A stretch of DNA of 60,734 bases from a virus, in IMG/VR virus record IMGVR_UViG_3300048904_000047, positions 1 through 60,734 of that record. One strand, given 5' to 3'. This document shows positions 1 to 8,766 of this stretch, one piece after another. Position numbers and translations under genes: made by a program. Each line of letters starts with the position of its first letter. Within the stretch, counting starts at the first letter, position 1. A model generated the notes under the pieces. The model did not search any database. It saw only the letters and a program-made list of their open reading frames with translations, and was not told the origin of the DNA.

Positions 1-139
1 TGCCGCTGGCGCTGCTACAGGTGCTGCCGCTGGCGTAGGCGCTGCTACAGGTGCTGCCGCTGGCGTAGGCGCTGCTACAGGTGCTGCCGCTGGCGTAGGC
101 GCTGCTACAGGTGCTGCCGCTGGCGTAGGCGCTGCTACA
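1..139. repeat. 30-bp tandem repeat array (SSB linker), left part
   Basis: Four consecutive 30-bp units (gtgctgccgctggcgtaggc + gctgctacag) occupy 21-139, preceded at 1-20 by a unit lacking the 6 bases gtaggc. Read on the minus strand each unit encodes VAAPTPAAAP. There are no spacers, so this is not a CRISPR. The same unit closes the window at 60621-60734. Confidence 0.95.
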
Positions 140-750
140 TTAACTGGACGTGCACCAGTCGGAAGTTGCATAGCTGGCGCTTGTCCGAAAATTGTCTCTG
201 CAGATGGTCCAGAGACAATTTCATCACCTAAAGCACATAACTGAACTGTCTGCATGTTGATATACATCCCAGCCTGATCACCTGTATTTTCGTTTGCAGA
301 TGTAGAACCATCAATACGGTAATAAAATCCTTTTTTCAGCATGTTAGGATCAATTACTGGTTTGAAGTTTGTATCATAAACTTTCACTTGATCAATCTGA
401 ACATTTCGTGAAAAGCCCACAACCCAGTGACCAGCATAACCAGTTTTTCCAGCATGTTTAGGATCGTCACCGTTATGAATTTTCCATGCGAAATCTGGTG
501 ATTGTGTCTCACCATTCACATACCACGAATTTGCAGCACGTAAAATTGCCTGAAACATTACACCCAGTTCGCCCGGTTCTTCCCACCAGTTCGCCGCTGT
601 TTTTGGAAAAGCTAAACCAGCCCACCAGTTATATTTTTCAGGCGCTAGATCACGACCTTTGTGATCTTTCTTATTGAGTTCGGTAAAACTACCACCAACC
701 AAACGACCTACAGGAGTTAAAAAAGTTTCTTTTTGTGCTTTCTGAGCCAT
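1..750 (-). CDS. ssDNA-binding protein, DUF2815/Enc34-type (N-terminal part; gene continues at window end)
   Basis: ATG at 750, preceded by AAAGG. The 250 codons here read MAQKAQKETFLTPVGRLVGG..., with the GRLV/GGSF start, W-rich NWWAGLAF segment and basic residues expected of the OB-fold DUF2815 family, which coats single-stranded DNA during phage replication. After about residue 205 the protein enters a VAAPTPAAAP repeat linker that runs off position 1. The C-terminal part lies at 60475-60734 on the same strand. It is the third gene of the leftward operon starting near 2776, 12 nt downstream of the DUF2800 nuclease, a pairing seen in related phages. Family assignment comes from my reading of the translation. 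The fold is strongly suggested but not proven. Confidence 0.8.
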   Translation of the reverse strand, partial: MAQKAQKETFLTPVGRLVGGSFTELNKKDHKGRDLAPEKYNWWAGLAFPKTAANWWEEPGELGVMFQAILRAANSWYVNGETQSPDFAWKIHNGDDPKHAGKTGYAGHWVVGFSRNVQIDQVKVYDTNFKPVIDPNMLKKGFYYRIDGSTSANENTGDQAGMYINMQTVQLCALGDEIVSGPSAETIFGQAPAMQLPTGARPVNVAAPTPAAAPVAAPTPAAAPVAAPTPAAAPVAAPTPAAAPVAAPAA

Positions 751-762
751 GATACTTACCTT

Positions 763-1908
763 TTAAAGTGGACGTGCGCCATCAGGCATCGTCACGGGTG
801 AGTTAAATACTGCTTCTGCCATTGTGCTTACACCGTCGCGTAAATCACTGTCAGGAACGAGGATCGGTTTACCTTCGGCTTTTGATGTACACATATCAAC
901 CAGCGCCGGGGGTAATGTTTTTTCAAGAACAGATAATGGTTTCAGTTTACGTTCGTAAAGCTTATCCGGTTCAACACCAAACATAGGCGCTGCACCAACC
1001 AGTTTACCTTCGTCTGTCAACTGGCGTTTAGTCTGCTTAGTCGTCAGTTTAAAACCAGGTAGCGCAAAACCTTTACGAACAAAATGTAAGCCCTGTGTGT
1101 GTAATGCGGTTTTTGCATCACCCGACAACGCATGGAGTTCTTCCAGCATTGCTAAACGCTTACCTACTTCTTCAGGCGTTAACGAAGGTGGTGCATCAAG
1201 AACAGTTTTCAATTCGTTAATCCTCTCAAGTACAGCAGGACACATACCACGCGCCGGGCAATGCTTACAGTGGTCACCGACTACTAACGGTGCATCAACC
1301 TTGTGAGCATCTTCGTAACCTTGTTTAAAACGGTCAGCCCAGGTCATCAACAATGATCGGTTAAATTCCCAGCGTCTTATTGTTCCTGCAGGATGGTAAC
1401 TGCGCGGTTGAAAGACAGTGAAAACAATCTTTTTAACGGTGCTGATCCAGCGCTGGTCAAGTGAGTAGTAAACACCCTGTGAATTATCTTCAGCATTGAC
1501 GGGAACATGACCATATTTATATTCCCAGGTATAAAGTACATCGTTAACCGTGTCATACCACTGATAATCACAGATACCGTACTGACCGGGTAATAACCAG
1601 TCGATATAAATGCGAACTTCTGAAAACAGCGGATCCAGTTTTGCACCAACTGAAATTACATCAGCAATAAATTCATCAGCATGTTGATGCATATCATCAG
1701 TGACCTGAATCCCATTGGGTGCTACACAAGGCATCAAAGGCGGTTTACCTTTAATTTTCTGTTCTAATACCCAGTGGGCTGCTTTACCTTCCATTTTGCT
1801 GTCAGATAAAGGTTCTTCAAAGTCGATCCGCTGAACCAGTTGAACGCTACCCGGACAAGATAACCAACGTTTTGAACCACTGGCACTAAAGGTAGCGTTA
1901 TTGGTCAT
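763..1908 (-). CDS. DUF2800 family PD-(D/E)XK nuclease (Cas4/RecB-like)
   Basis: 381 aa. It probably acts as a DNA end-processing exonuclease in phage recombination or replication. Visible features: N-terminal FSASGSKRWLSCPGS containing the first Cys; GICDYQW followed by YTWEYKYGH, matching the D...ExK core of PD-(D/E)XK nucleases; and a C-terminal CKHCPARGMCP cluster that, with the N-terminal Cys, fits a 4Fe-4S site as in Cas4/AddB. The start ATG (1908) overlaps the stop of the upstream gene by one base, so they are translationally coupled. The SSB follows 12 nt downstream, and DUF2800 next to DUF2815 is a recurrent phage pair. The activity is inferred from the family. Confidence 0.85.
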   Translation of the reverse strand: MTNNATFSASGSKRWLSCPGSVQLVQRIDFEEPLSDSKMEGKAAHWVLEQKIKGKPPLMPCVAPNGIQVTDDMHQHADEFIADVISVGAKLDPLFSEVRIYIDWLLPGQYGICDYQWYDTVNDVLYTWEYKYGHVPVNAEDNSQGVYYSLDQRWISTVKKIVFTVFQPRSYHPAGTIRRWEFNRSLLMTWADRFKQGYEDAHKVDAPLVVGDHCKHCPARGMCPAVLERINELKTVLDAPPSLTPEEVGKRLAMLEELHALSGDAKTALHTQGLHFVRKGFALPGFKLTTKQTKRQLTDEGKLVGAAPMFGVEPDKLYERKLKPLSVLEKTLPPALVDMCTSKAEGKPILVPDSDLRDGVSTMAEAVFNSPVTMPDGARPL

Positions 1909-2708
1909 TAGAAAGCACCACCCATCGCTTTCATACCTTCAGCTTCACCCACGATTTTTTCTGCATCGTCAGTGTTTGAGTTGATTTTTTCAATCAGATC
2001 AACCGCTGACTTAAGCTGTACCGGATCAGCCAGTGCCATGATGTTATCGGTATTATACAGTGCCAGAATACGCTTACTGATCGGTGCGGCACGGTCACCC
2101 GTAATTTTACCAAACATCGCCATCAGTGCAGACTGGAGAACCTGTGTGTTATACACTTTTGCAGGATCAGCGTTAACTGGTGCAGCAGGTACAACAGGCG
2201 CTGCTGGAGCTGCAGGGACTACAGGTGCAACTGGCACTACTGGTGCAGCAGGTACAACAGGCGCTGCTGGAGCTGGATCAACTGGTGCAACATAGTTAGG
2301 AGCCAGTTCAGCAGGTCCGGTATAACGACCAGCCGCAACCGCTTCAGCGATCAGTTCGCGTTTCACGCCGTCCAGGAAAGCATCATCCAGTTTTTTCTTC
2401 TGACGCCACTGTTTATCACCTTTATTGATAGACTTGCTATCAGTGTGAATACGCGTGTCATGGCGCAGACCCCAGCCGTCGAATTCATCAGTGCTGGTAT
2501 CACCGTCATCATCGTTATCAACGACTGGTGCAACAGGAACTACGGGCGCTACTGGGGCTGCTGGTGTAGCGGCGATTACTGCTTCTTTAACGATACCATC
2601 GCCCTGTACAGTCAAAAGAGGTGCTGCACCAGTAGCAATAGCATTTGCCAGGTTATTGATCGCAGTTTCCAGGCCGGGTGCAGCAATTGTTAATTTAACA
2701 TCAAACAT
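1908..2708 (-). CDS. Pro/Ala-rich protein of the SSB operon, function unknown
   Basis: 266 aa, first gene after the leftward promoter. Three parts are visible: a short N-terminal segment (MFDVKLTIAAPGLETAINN); a central DGWGLRHDTRIHTDSKS motif followed by basic KQWRQKKKLDD, a signature I know from uncharacterised phage replication-module proteins; and a C-terminal helical domain. The domains are joined by two Pro/Ala/Val-rich linkers (PAAPVVPVAPVV type), a linker style also used in the SSB two genes downstream. It may be a partner of the SSB or nuclease, but nothing shows a catalytic role. Confidence 0.75.
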   Translation of the reverse strand: MFDVKLTIAAPGLETAINNLANAIATGAAPLLTVQGDGIVKEAVIAATPAAPVAPVVPVAPVVDNDDDGDTSTDEFDGWGLRHDTRIHTDSKSINKGDKQWRQKKKLDDAFLDGVKRELIAEAVAAGRYTGPAELAPNYVAPVDPAPAAPVVPAAPVVPVAPVVPAAPAAPVVPAAPVNADPAKVYNTQVLQSALMAMFGKITGDRAAPISKRILALYNTDNIMALADPVQLKSAVDLIEKINSNTDDAEKIVGEAEGMKAMGGAF

Positions 2709-2747
2709 AGTTGTTTCCTTTGTGGTTGATTGGTTGTTACGTGGCTA

Positions 2748-2776
2748 AGGTTACGAGTCAGCTTGCAATGTGTCAA
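2748..2776 (-). promoter_or_regulatory. Leftward sigma70-type promoter, AAAATAATTCTTGAC family
   Basis: On the minus strand: TTGACA (2776-2771), 17-nt spacer, TAACCT (2753-2748), with AAAATAATTC directly upstream of the -35. It drives the nuclease-SSB-polymerase operon. It overlaps a rightward promoter on the opposite strand. Confidence 0.75.
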
Positions 2777-2791
2777 GAATTATTTTATGAT
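2763..2791 (+). promoter_or_regulatory. Rightward promoter of the helicase operon
   Basis: TTGCAA (2763-2768), 17-nt spacer, TATGAT (2786-2791). The predicted start near 2798 precedes the RBS (CGGAG) of the 2821 gene. It shares bases with the leftward promoter, so the two should compete. Confidence 0.6.
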
Positions 2792-2820
2792 TATTTCACA
2801 ATCAAAACGGAGATAAAACG

Positions 2821-2970
2821 ATGGTAAGCAATCTGTATAGTTTCATTCGTCAGAACGTATTTTTTGATCGTGTAACGGGTAAGTATCTTTTCCGTGGGCG
2901 TCAGTTTAAACGAAACGGACAGGCACAGAAAGCCGCACGTGATGCATACATGAAGGAGAATCACGCGTGA
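2821..2970 (+). CDS. Small basic protein, function unknown
   Basis: 49 aa (MVSNLYSFIRQNVFFDRVTG...), ATG 9 nt after CGGAG. Rich in Arg/Lys and aromatic residues. First gene of the rightward early operon; its TGA overlaps the GTG start of the helicase gene (GTGA), so translation is coupled. No recognised family. Confidence 0.7.
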   Translation: MVSNLYSFIRQNVFFDRVTGKYLFRGRQFKRNGQAQKAARDAYMKENHA

Positions 2971-4631
2971 GTCAACAACCGTTACGATACTATCAGCAGG
3001 ATGCTGTGAACGGTGTTAACGCTGAATGGGATAACGGTAAGAAAGATGTGATCCTGGTAATGCCTACGGGGAGTGGTAAAACGCGAACTATGGCGGAACT
3101 AGTGAAAACTGATGGGATCAAAGTTATCCAGGCACACCGTAAAGAACTGGTTAGTCAGATAGCAATGGCAGTAGCTGCACAGGGTTTACCACACAGATTT
3201 ATCGCGCAAAAAGATGCTATTAAATTTGCCACTGGTCAGCAGATGAAAAAGCTGGGTTACAGCACTTATGCACCCGGCGCTGATATTGTTATTGCGAGTG
3301 CACCCACTTTACGCGGTAAATCCTATGAGCGCTGGCATGATAGCGTTACCCGTGTTTTCAGTGATGAAGCGCACCATCTTGTACGTGGTACGATGTGGGG
3401 AACCTGTCGTGAACTATTCCCTAATGCATCAGGTTTGGGTGTAACTGCCTCACCTATCCGTGCTGACGGTAAAGGCCTGGGTCGTCATGCATCAGGCTAT
3501 GCTGATGCAATGGTAATCGGTCCGTCAATGCGTGAACTGATAAGTCAAAATCACCTGGCTGATTATCGTCTCATAATGGCTGAAACCGATATTGACCTGA
3601 CAGCGGATATGATTTCCAGCACCACGGGAGATTACAAACCATCAGCGCTGAAAAAGGCTATGGAAGATTCAAACATCGTTGGTGATACCGTCAGCACGTG
3701 GAAAATGTACGCTGATGGGATGTTGACAGTCGTTTTCACAGTCGATGTAGATGCCGCTGAAGCATTAGCACAGGAATTCAGGGATGCCGGGTTGCCTGCA
3801 GAGGCTATCAGTTCACGTAACTCTGACCAGGAACGTGCTGATATTCTCGATCGCTTTGAACGCCGTAAAACACTCATTATGTGTAACGCTGACCTGTTCG
3901 GAGAGGGTTTCGACTGTCCGGCAATGGAATGTGCTGTTATGGACAGACCCACAGAATCCTATTCACTTTTCATTCAGCAGATGGGTCGCCCACTTCGTTA
4001 CGTACCGGGTAAAAAAGCACTGATTATCGATAAAGTCGGTAATGTTCGCCGTTTTATTGCCCGTGGTTTCCCGCTGCCAGATCAACATTATAACTGGTCA
4101 CTTGATGACCGTGATCGTAAATCGTCCGGTGGTGGCGATAGCAACACAACCTGCACAAATAAAGGTGACCCGGAACAGGGCATTGAACCTTGTCTGAAAC
4201 CATACCCTGCCGGGCTTGTTGCTTGTCCGTATTGCGGTCACATACCTGAAAAAGCATTACGTTCCGGGCCTGATCGTGTGGAGGGTAATTTACGTGAACT
4301 TACACCCGAAGAACTGGAAGAACTGCGCCGCGCGGTCGTTATTATTGATCGTGACCCGGCAACAGTTAAAGAACAGATGTTACATGCTGGCGCACCTGCT
4401 GTAGCTGCATACAGCGCGATGAAGAATATTCAGGCACTTAATGATGCACAACGTAAATTACAAAGCACTATCACTGTTTGGGCAGGGATACAACGTGATA
4501 AAGGGGTCACAGTTGATGATGCTTATCGTATGTTTTACAAAGTGTTCGGCGTGGATGTTCTGACAGCACAGGCGTTACGCACACGAGAAGCGAACGAGTT
4601 AGCCGCACGGGTTGCCAGTTCTTTCTTTTAA
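2967..4631 (+). CDS. Superfamily 2 DEAD/H-box DNA helicase
   Basis: 554 aa from a GTG start preceded by GGAG. It is an ATP-driven DNA helicase/translocase, most like the UvsW/RAD25-type phage helicases. Motifs: Walker A PTGSGKT at 33-39; DEAH at 133-136; the GVTASPIR motif III region near 155; FGEGFDCP and QQMGRPLRY as motifs V and VI in the second RecA domain. A putative zinc-binding CPYCGH lies near residue 420, followed by an unassigned C-terminal helical region of about 130 aa. It heads a run of replication enzymes (exonuclease, VRR-NUC, primase-helicase), consistent with a role in replication or recombination. Confidence 0.92.
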   Translation: MSQQPLRYYQQDAVNGVNAEWDNGKKDVILVMPTGSGKTRTMAELVKTDGIKVIQAHRKELVSQIAMAVAAQGLPHRFIAQKDAIKFATGQQMKKLGYSTYAPGADIVIASAPTLRGKSYERWHDSVTRVFSDEAHHLVRGTMWGTCRELFPNASGLGVTASPIRADGKGLGRHASGYADAMVIGPSMRELISQNHLADYRLIMAETDIDLTADMISSTTGDYKPSALKKAMEDSNIVGDTVSTWKMYADGMLTVVFTVDVDAAEALAQEFRDAGLPAEAISSRNSDQERADILDRFERRKTLIMCNADLFGEGFDCPAMECAVMDRPTESYSLFIQQMGRPLRYVPGKKALIIDKVGNVRRFIARGFPLPDQHYNWSLDDRDRKSSGGGDSNTTCTNKGDPEQGIEPCLKPYPAGLVACPYCGHIPEKALRSGPDRVEGNLRELTPEELEELRRAVVIIDRDPATVKEQMLHAGAPAVAAYSAMKNIQALNDAQRKLQSTITVWAGIQRDKGVTVDDAYRMFYKVFGVDVLTAQALRTREANELAARVASSFF

Positions 4632-4675
4632 TGGTAATCTGTTTAGAAATATTTTAAATGAATAAGGTTGAATTA

Positions 4676-5182
4676 ATGCGCGATTTGATGATCGATATTG
4701 AAACATGCGGGACTAAACCAGGATGTGCAGTGCTTTCAATCGGTGCTGTTTACTTTGATCGTCAGGGTAATATTGGTGAACAGTTTTATGCCTCTATGGG
4801 TTTTAGCGCACTATCCTACGGTGTTGCAGACCCATCCACGATGGAATGGTGGTCACAACAATCCGAACAAGCGCGCGCAGATGCTTTTGGTGGTACTGAT
4901 AACCCACGGGATGTTGCACAGCGTTTTACAAAATTTATTAAACCTGGTTGCTTACCCTGGGGTAACGGTTCTGTATTCGACATAACGATTTTAGAAGCAT
5001 GGTTTGATGCTGTTGGCGTCCCGTGTCCGTGGAAATTCTGGAATGTTCGTGATGTCCGTACGGCTGTCGATTTATTAGGTATTAACCCAAAATTATTCAC
5101 CCGTGATGGTACTTTCCATAACGCTTTAGATGACTGTCTGCATCAGATCAAATACCTGACCAGTGAGACTAAACAGTTATGA
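4676..5182 (+). CDS. 3'-5' exonuclease, Rv2179c-like/exodeoxyribonuclease VIII-like (DEDD fold)
   Basis: 168 aa. MIDIETCGTKPGCAVLSIGA carries the DxE of motif I; FDITILE supplies the motif II Asp; HNALDDCLHQ gives the motif III HxAxxD, i.e. a complete DEDDh-type active site. It probably trims DNA or RNA 3' ends. The ATG at 4676 is chosen because AAGG lies 8 nt upstream; an in-frame ATG at 4658 has no visible RBS. The stop overlaps the next ATG (ATGA). Confidence 0.88.
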   Translation: MRDLMIDIETCGTKPGCAVLSIGAVYFDRQGNIGEQFYASMGFSALSYGVADPSTMEWWSQQSEQARADAFGGTDNPRDVAQRFTKFIKPGCLPWGNGSVFDITILEAWFDAVGVPCPWKFWNVRDVRTAVDLLGINPKLFTRDGTFHNALDDCLHQIKYLTSETKQL

Positions 5183-5670
5183 ACCCGCTTGAAGAATGGG
5201 CAAAACGTCACGGTGTCAGTCAGATGGCACTTTTTGAACTGTACGGATTATTCCAGCCTGACGGAAAACCACATGAGGATGGCGTAAGCGAATCAGCAAC
5301 CTCTAAAGAGTGTGAACTGATAGCGGCCCGTGCTGGTCAGCGACTCTGGCGAAATAACAACGGGTCGCTGCAGAACGATAAAGGTACATGGGTCCGTTAT
5401 GGTCTGGGCAACACCAGTAAAAAGATCAATGAAGTTATGAAATCCAGTGACTATATCGGCATTAAAACAGTCATTGTTACGCCTGATATGGTTGGTAAAA
5501 AATTTGGCCTTTTCATAGCTGCTGAAATGAAAGAACCGAACTGGCACATGACCAAAAGCGATAAACGCGCACAGGCACAGGCTACGTTCGGAACAGTTGT
5601 AGTTAATGCAGGTGGTGAATTCCGTTTCATCACCCACCCATCACAATTTGAAGAATGGATGAAACAATGA
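5179..5670 (+). CDS. VRR-NUC domain nuclease
   Basis: 163 aa. Key elements of the VRR-NUC PD-(D/E)XK-type fold: ECELIAARAG, RLWRNNNGS, SDYIGI (catalytic Asp) and AEMKEPNW (ExK). Phage VRR-NUC proteins are thought to resolve or cut branched DNA during replication. It is translationally coupled to both neighbours (ATGA overlaps), placing it in the same replication operon as the helicase and primase. Confidence 0.88.
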   Translation: MNPLEEWAKRHGVSQMALFELYGLFQPDGKPHEDGVSESATSKECELIAARAGQRLWRNNNGSLQNDKGTWVRYGLGNTSKKINEVMKSSDYIGIKTVIVTPDMVGKKFGLFIAAEMKEPNWHMTKSDKRAQAQATFGTVVVNAGGEFRFITHPSQFEEWMKQ

Positions 5671-5942
5671 ATAAGAAATCCTCTATCGCCACTATGGTAA
5701 GTCCAGAATATAAACAAAAGCGTGAATCTTTATCTTCAGATATTTCATCAGAATATGACGATTCAAAGAAACAAAACCAACGCGTAACCCGTCTGCAAAA
5801 AATGATCGATCAGCACGGTATTGAACCTGTTGCAAAACGTCTGAACGTAACTGAAATCCATATTAAACGTAACCTGCTCACAGGTCGTTCATCTATCAAT
5901 CTAGTTAAACTGATGGCTGCTGAACGCCAGTTCGGAGCGTAA
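5667..5942 (+). CDS. Small protein with predicted helix-turn-helix
   Basis: 91 aa from the ATG at 5667 that overlaps the previous stop. The N-terminal half is Ser/Lys-rich and likely disordered. The C-terminal half (MIDQHGIEPVAKRLNVTEIH...) reads as an HTH: the GIEPVAKRLNVTE segment is typical of Cro-like or transposase HTHs. It sits between nuclease and primase, so it may be an accessory DNA-binding or helicase-loading factor. Function not established. Confidence 0.7.
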   Translation: MNKKSSIATMVSPEYKQKRESLSSDISSEYDDSKKQNQRVTRLQKMIDQHGIEPVAKRLNVTEIHIKRNLLTGRSSINLVKLMAAERQFGA

Positions 5943-5945
5943 GTT

Positions 5946-8297
5946 ATGCAGGGATTACTGAACCGTAAACAGTGGGTTTGCTGGAGACTGGAACAGGTCG
6001 AAGGTCGTCCGAAACCAACTAAAGTACCTTATAGTCCGGTGCACGGATATAAAGCCAGTACAACTAACCCTGCTGACTGGTCTGATTATCATTCAGCGTT
6101 GGGCATGGCGCAGATGTATGGTATGTCCGGTGTCGGTTTCGTATTCACTGAAAACGATCCGTATTTCTTTATTGATGTTGATAACTGTCTGGTGGATCAG
6201 AAAACAGCTACCTGGTCACCACTGGCACACGAATTTGTAAACCGTTTTCCTGGCGCGTATACAGAAGTCAGTCAGTCAGGGACAGGCTTACATATTATCT
6301 GTGCGTACAGCAGTATCCCGGAAGGTTTTAACAGCCTTAATGATCAGGCCACAGGGCTTGAAATGTACTGGCGTGATCGTTTCGTTGCAATGACACTCAC
6401 GGGTAAAGGTGAAGTTGATATTGACTATACACAGGGTGTTCATGACTCAATCGCCCGTTATGGTCGTATTCGTTCAGATCGTTCTGCCCGCTGGACAACC
6501 GCCCCCTGTGATGACTGGTCAGGCCCGGTTGATGACGAAGAACTGATTGCAATGGCGCTTAAATCTTCAAGCGCGGCATCAGTTTTTGGTAATAAAGCAT
6601 CGTTTGCTGATCTGTGGACTGCGAACGTTGAAAAACTGTCTGTCAGTTACGCCAGCGATCAGGGTAAGGATTATAACGCCTCTGCAGCAGATGCTGCCCT
6701 GTGTTCACACCTTGCTTTCTGGACAGGTAAAGACTGTGAACGAATGGAACGTTTATTTAATCGTTCTGCACTGGTTCGTGGTAAGTGGACAGACCGCCAG
6801 GACTATCGTGAAAATACTATCCTGGGTGCGATTGAACGCTGTGATACAGTTTATCGTGGTCAACCATCGCTTACGCCAGAATTGATGAAAGCTGTAACAC
6901 CAGCACCTACAATTGCGGCTACTGGTGCACCTGCCTATATGAACATCCGGCCCGGTGAAGGTGCTTATGGATCTAACCATACGGTGAACGCTTCAACATT
7001 CGTTAATAACTACTATCCGAATAACACCCTGATTTTTGCACAGCAACAGCCATACCGTTACAACGGTCGAGTATGGGAACGCGTTACCGAAGATGAACTG
7101 AAACACCAGATTGCAATGGCGATGCTTGCCAGTGAACCAAAAGCAGATGTTATCAACGGTACATATAAAGTTTTGTCTTACCTATTCACACGTGCAGATC
7201 GTGAACTGGGTACATGGCCCGGCGTTGATGTTTCTCACTTCATCGTTTGCCAGAATGGGATACTTGATGTTCACACGAAAAAATGTCAGCCACATACACC
7301 TGGTTTCTTCACAACCAGTATTTTACCGTACAGTTATGATCCGTTTGCTGAAGCGCCAGCATTCCAGCAGTTTTTAAACACTACTCTGGAAGGTGACCGT
7401 GAACGTATTGCACTACTTCAGGAATGGATCGGCTACATGCTGGTAAACTCATATGACTATCAGAAAGCCATGTTGATGATCGGTGCACCACGTTCCGGTA
7501 AAGGGACTATGGGCCGTGTTATTCAACGTATCGTTGGTGATGAAACGTATGCGGGTATCACTTTAGAGGGGTTAGCGTCTGATGCCGTTCTTGAAACTGT
7601 TCTGGATAAGTCTGTTCTTTTTATTGGGGATGCTCACAGCGTCAGTGGTCCTGATCGCAACCGCATTCTTGACCGTTTTAAGTCAATAACAGGTGGTGAC
7701 GCTATTCCGGTTAACCGTAAATATAAAGGTGCATGGAACGGGCGTTTACCGGGCCGTATTACACTTGCTGCGAACAACATCCCAGCATTTGCTGATGATT
7801 CTGGCGCAATGGCTAACCGTTTACTGATCCTGCCTTTCAACATTTCATTCCTGGGTCGTGAAGATATCACACTTGAAGCAAAACTGATGAAAGAATTACC
7901 CGGCATCTGCAACTGGGCGATTGAAGGTCTGCAGCGTCTGCGCAGTAACGGACGGTTCACCGAACCTACAGCTTCTGTTGCTGAACGCCAGGAAATCATG
8001 GATCAGCAAGCGCCGTTAATGGCCTACGTCCGTGAATGCTGTGAACTGTCTCAGGATAGCGTTACCCATACTGAAGAACTCTATGCACGTTACAAGATGT
8101 GGAAAACACAGGAAGGTGGTGTGACGATGACTAAAACAGCATTTAGCCGGGCGTTTAAATCAATGCTGCGTGGTCGGGTGGTTAAAGATGTTGTGTCAGT
8201 TAATGGTCAACGCGCGAATGGTTTCCGTGGTGTTCGCCTACTCCCTTTCCAGTCAGCGGCTAATGTTGTTCCTTTCCCACCTGTTCAAAATGGATAA
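5946..8297 (+). CDS. DNA primase-helicase (primase-polymerase-like N-terminus + D5/SF3 helicase)
   Basis: 783 aa. The N-terminal domain resembles archaeo-eukaryotic primases/prim-pols: FFIDVDN gives the metal-binding Asp pair (D77, D79) and SGTGLHI the conserved His (116). A middle D5_N-like region precedes an SF3/D5 AAA+ helicase with Walker A GAPRSGKGT near 514-521, Walker B VLFIGD and sensor region LAANNIP. It should prime and unwind DNA at the replication fork, partnering the polymerase at 58514-60394. RBS GGAGCG upstream. The C-terminus ends in a short helical domain (TKTAFSRAFKSMLRG) common to phage D5 proteins. Confidence 0.9.
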   Translation: MQGLLNRKQWVCWRLEQVEGRPKPTKVPYSPVHGYKASTTNPADWSDYHSALGMAQMYGMSGVGFVFTENDPYFFIDVDNCLVDQKTATWSPLAHEFVNRFPGAYTEVSQSGTGLHIICAYSSIPEGFNSLNDQATGLEMYWRDRFVAMTLTGKGEVDIDYTQGVHDSIARYGRIRSDRSARWTTAPCDDWSGPVDDEELIAMALKSSSAASVFGNKASFADLWTANVEKLSVSYASDQGKDYNASAADAALCSHLAFWTGKDCERMERLFNRSALVRGKWTDRQDYRENTILGAIERCDTVYRGQPSLTPELMKAVTPAPTIAATGAPAYMNIRPGEGAYGSNHTVNASTFVNNYYPNNTLIFAQQQPYRYNGRVWERVTEDELKHQIAMAMLASEPKADVINGTYKVLSYLFTRADRELGTWPGVDVSHFIVCQNGILDVHTKKCQPHTPGFFTTSILPYSYDPFAEAPAFQQFLNTTLEGDRERIALLQEWIGYMLVNSYDYQKAMLMIGAPRSGKGTMGRVIQRIVGDETYAGITLEGLASDAVLETVLDKSVLFIGDAHSVSGPDRNRILDRFKSITGGDAIPVNRKYKGAWNGRLPGRITLAANNIPAFADDSGAMANRLLILPFNISFLGREDITLEAKLMKELPGICNWAIEGLQRLRSNGRFTEPTASVAERQEIMDQQAPLMAYVRECCELSQDSVTHTEELYARYKMWKTQEGGVTMTKTAFSRAFKSMLRGRVVKDVVSVNGQRANGFRGVRLLPFQSAANVVPFPPVQNG

Positions 8298-8301
8298 TAA
8301 A

Positions 8302-8766
8302 ATGTTAATAATTTCATACGTTGTTGCATTATGTATTGCTAACTATCTTGTTTTTATTTTCGGCCCCTGGTGGTCGATTATAAATTCATTTGTTTTGATC
8401 GGTTTTGATTTTATTGTCAGAGATAAACTACATGAAAAACTTGGTTTTATTAAAATTAGTTTAATCGTTTTACTAGCCGCAATTTTAAGTTACATGCTTA
8501 ATCCTGCGGGTGGAATAATAGCTATTGCATCAGGTATAAGTTTTTTGGCAGCATCTTTAACTGATGGTTTTATTTATCAATTACTAATTAAACGCCGTTG
8601 GATTGTAAAATCAAATATAAGTAACACAGGTGCATCTGCTGTTGATTCTCTACTTTTCCCTGCTATTGCGTTTGGTGCATTTTTACCATGGATCGTATTT
8701 GGTCAATTCATAACTAAAGTTTTTGGTGGGGCGATTTGGTCATTTCTGTTACGGAAAATTAAATGA
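8302..8766 (+). CDS. YhhQ/VUT-family transporter (probable 7-deazaguanine precursor uptake)
   Basis: 154 aa from the ATG at 8302 (GGAT upstream); an alternative ATG at 8290 adds four residues. Strongly hydrophobic with about five to six membrane segments, so an inner-membrane protein. LTDGFIYQLLIKRRWIVKSN followed by TGASAVDSLLFPAIAFG is the conserved tail of the YhhQ/VUT family; E. coli YhhQ imports preQ0/preQ1. Its stop overlaps the start of the DpdA-like gene, so the pair is made together: the transporter would bring in the 7-deazaguanine base that the transglycosylase inserts into DNA. Base composition is markedly more AT-rich than the preceding replication genes, suggesting separate acquisition. 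Confidence 0.82.
   Translation: MLIISYVVALCIANYLVFIFGPWWSIINSFVLIGFDFIVRDKLHEKLGFIKISLIVLLAAILSYMLNPAGGIIAIASGISFLAASLTDGFIYQLLIKRRWIVKSNISNTGASAVDSLLFPAIAFGAFLPWIVFGQFITKVFGGAIWSFLLRKIK

Noticed and set aside
1-139. Possible CRISPR array from 30-bp repeats
   Set aside because: The repeats are directly adjacent with no spacers and encode an in-frame Pro/Ala linker of the SSB.
1972-2693. Plus-strand open frames rich in Gly/Ala/Thr repeats opposite the Pro/Ala-rich gene
   Set aside because: They mirror the repeat codons of the minus-strand gene, have no RBS and conflict with the operon.
8170-8301. Longer start of the YhhQ-like gene within the primase-helicase gene
   Set aside because: It would overlap the primase C-terminus by over 120 nt with no RBS; the hydrophobic protein begins naturally at 8290 or 8302.
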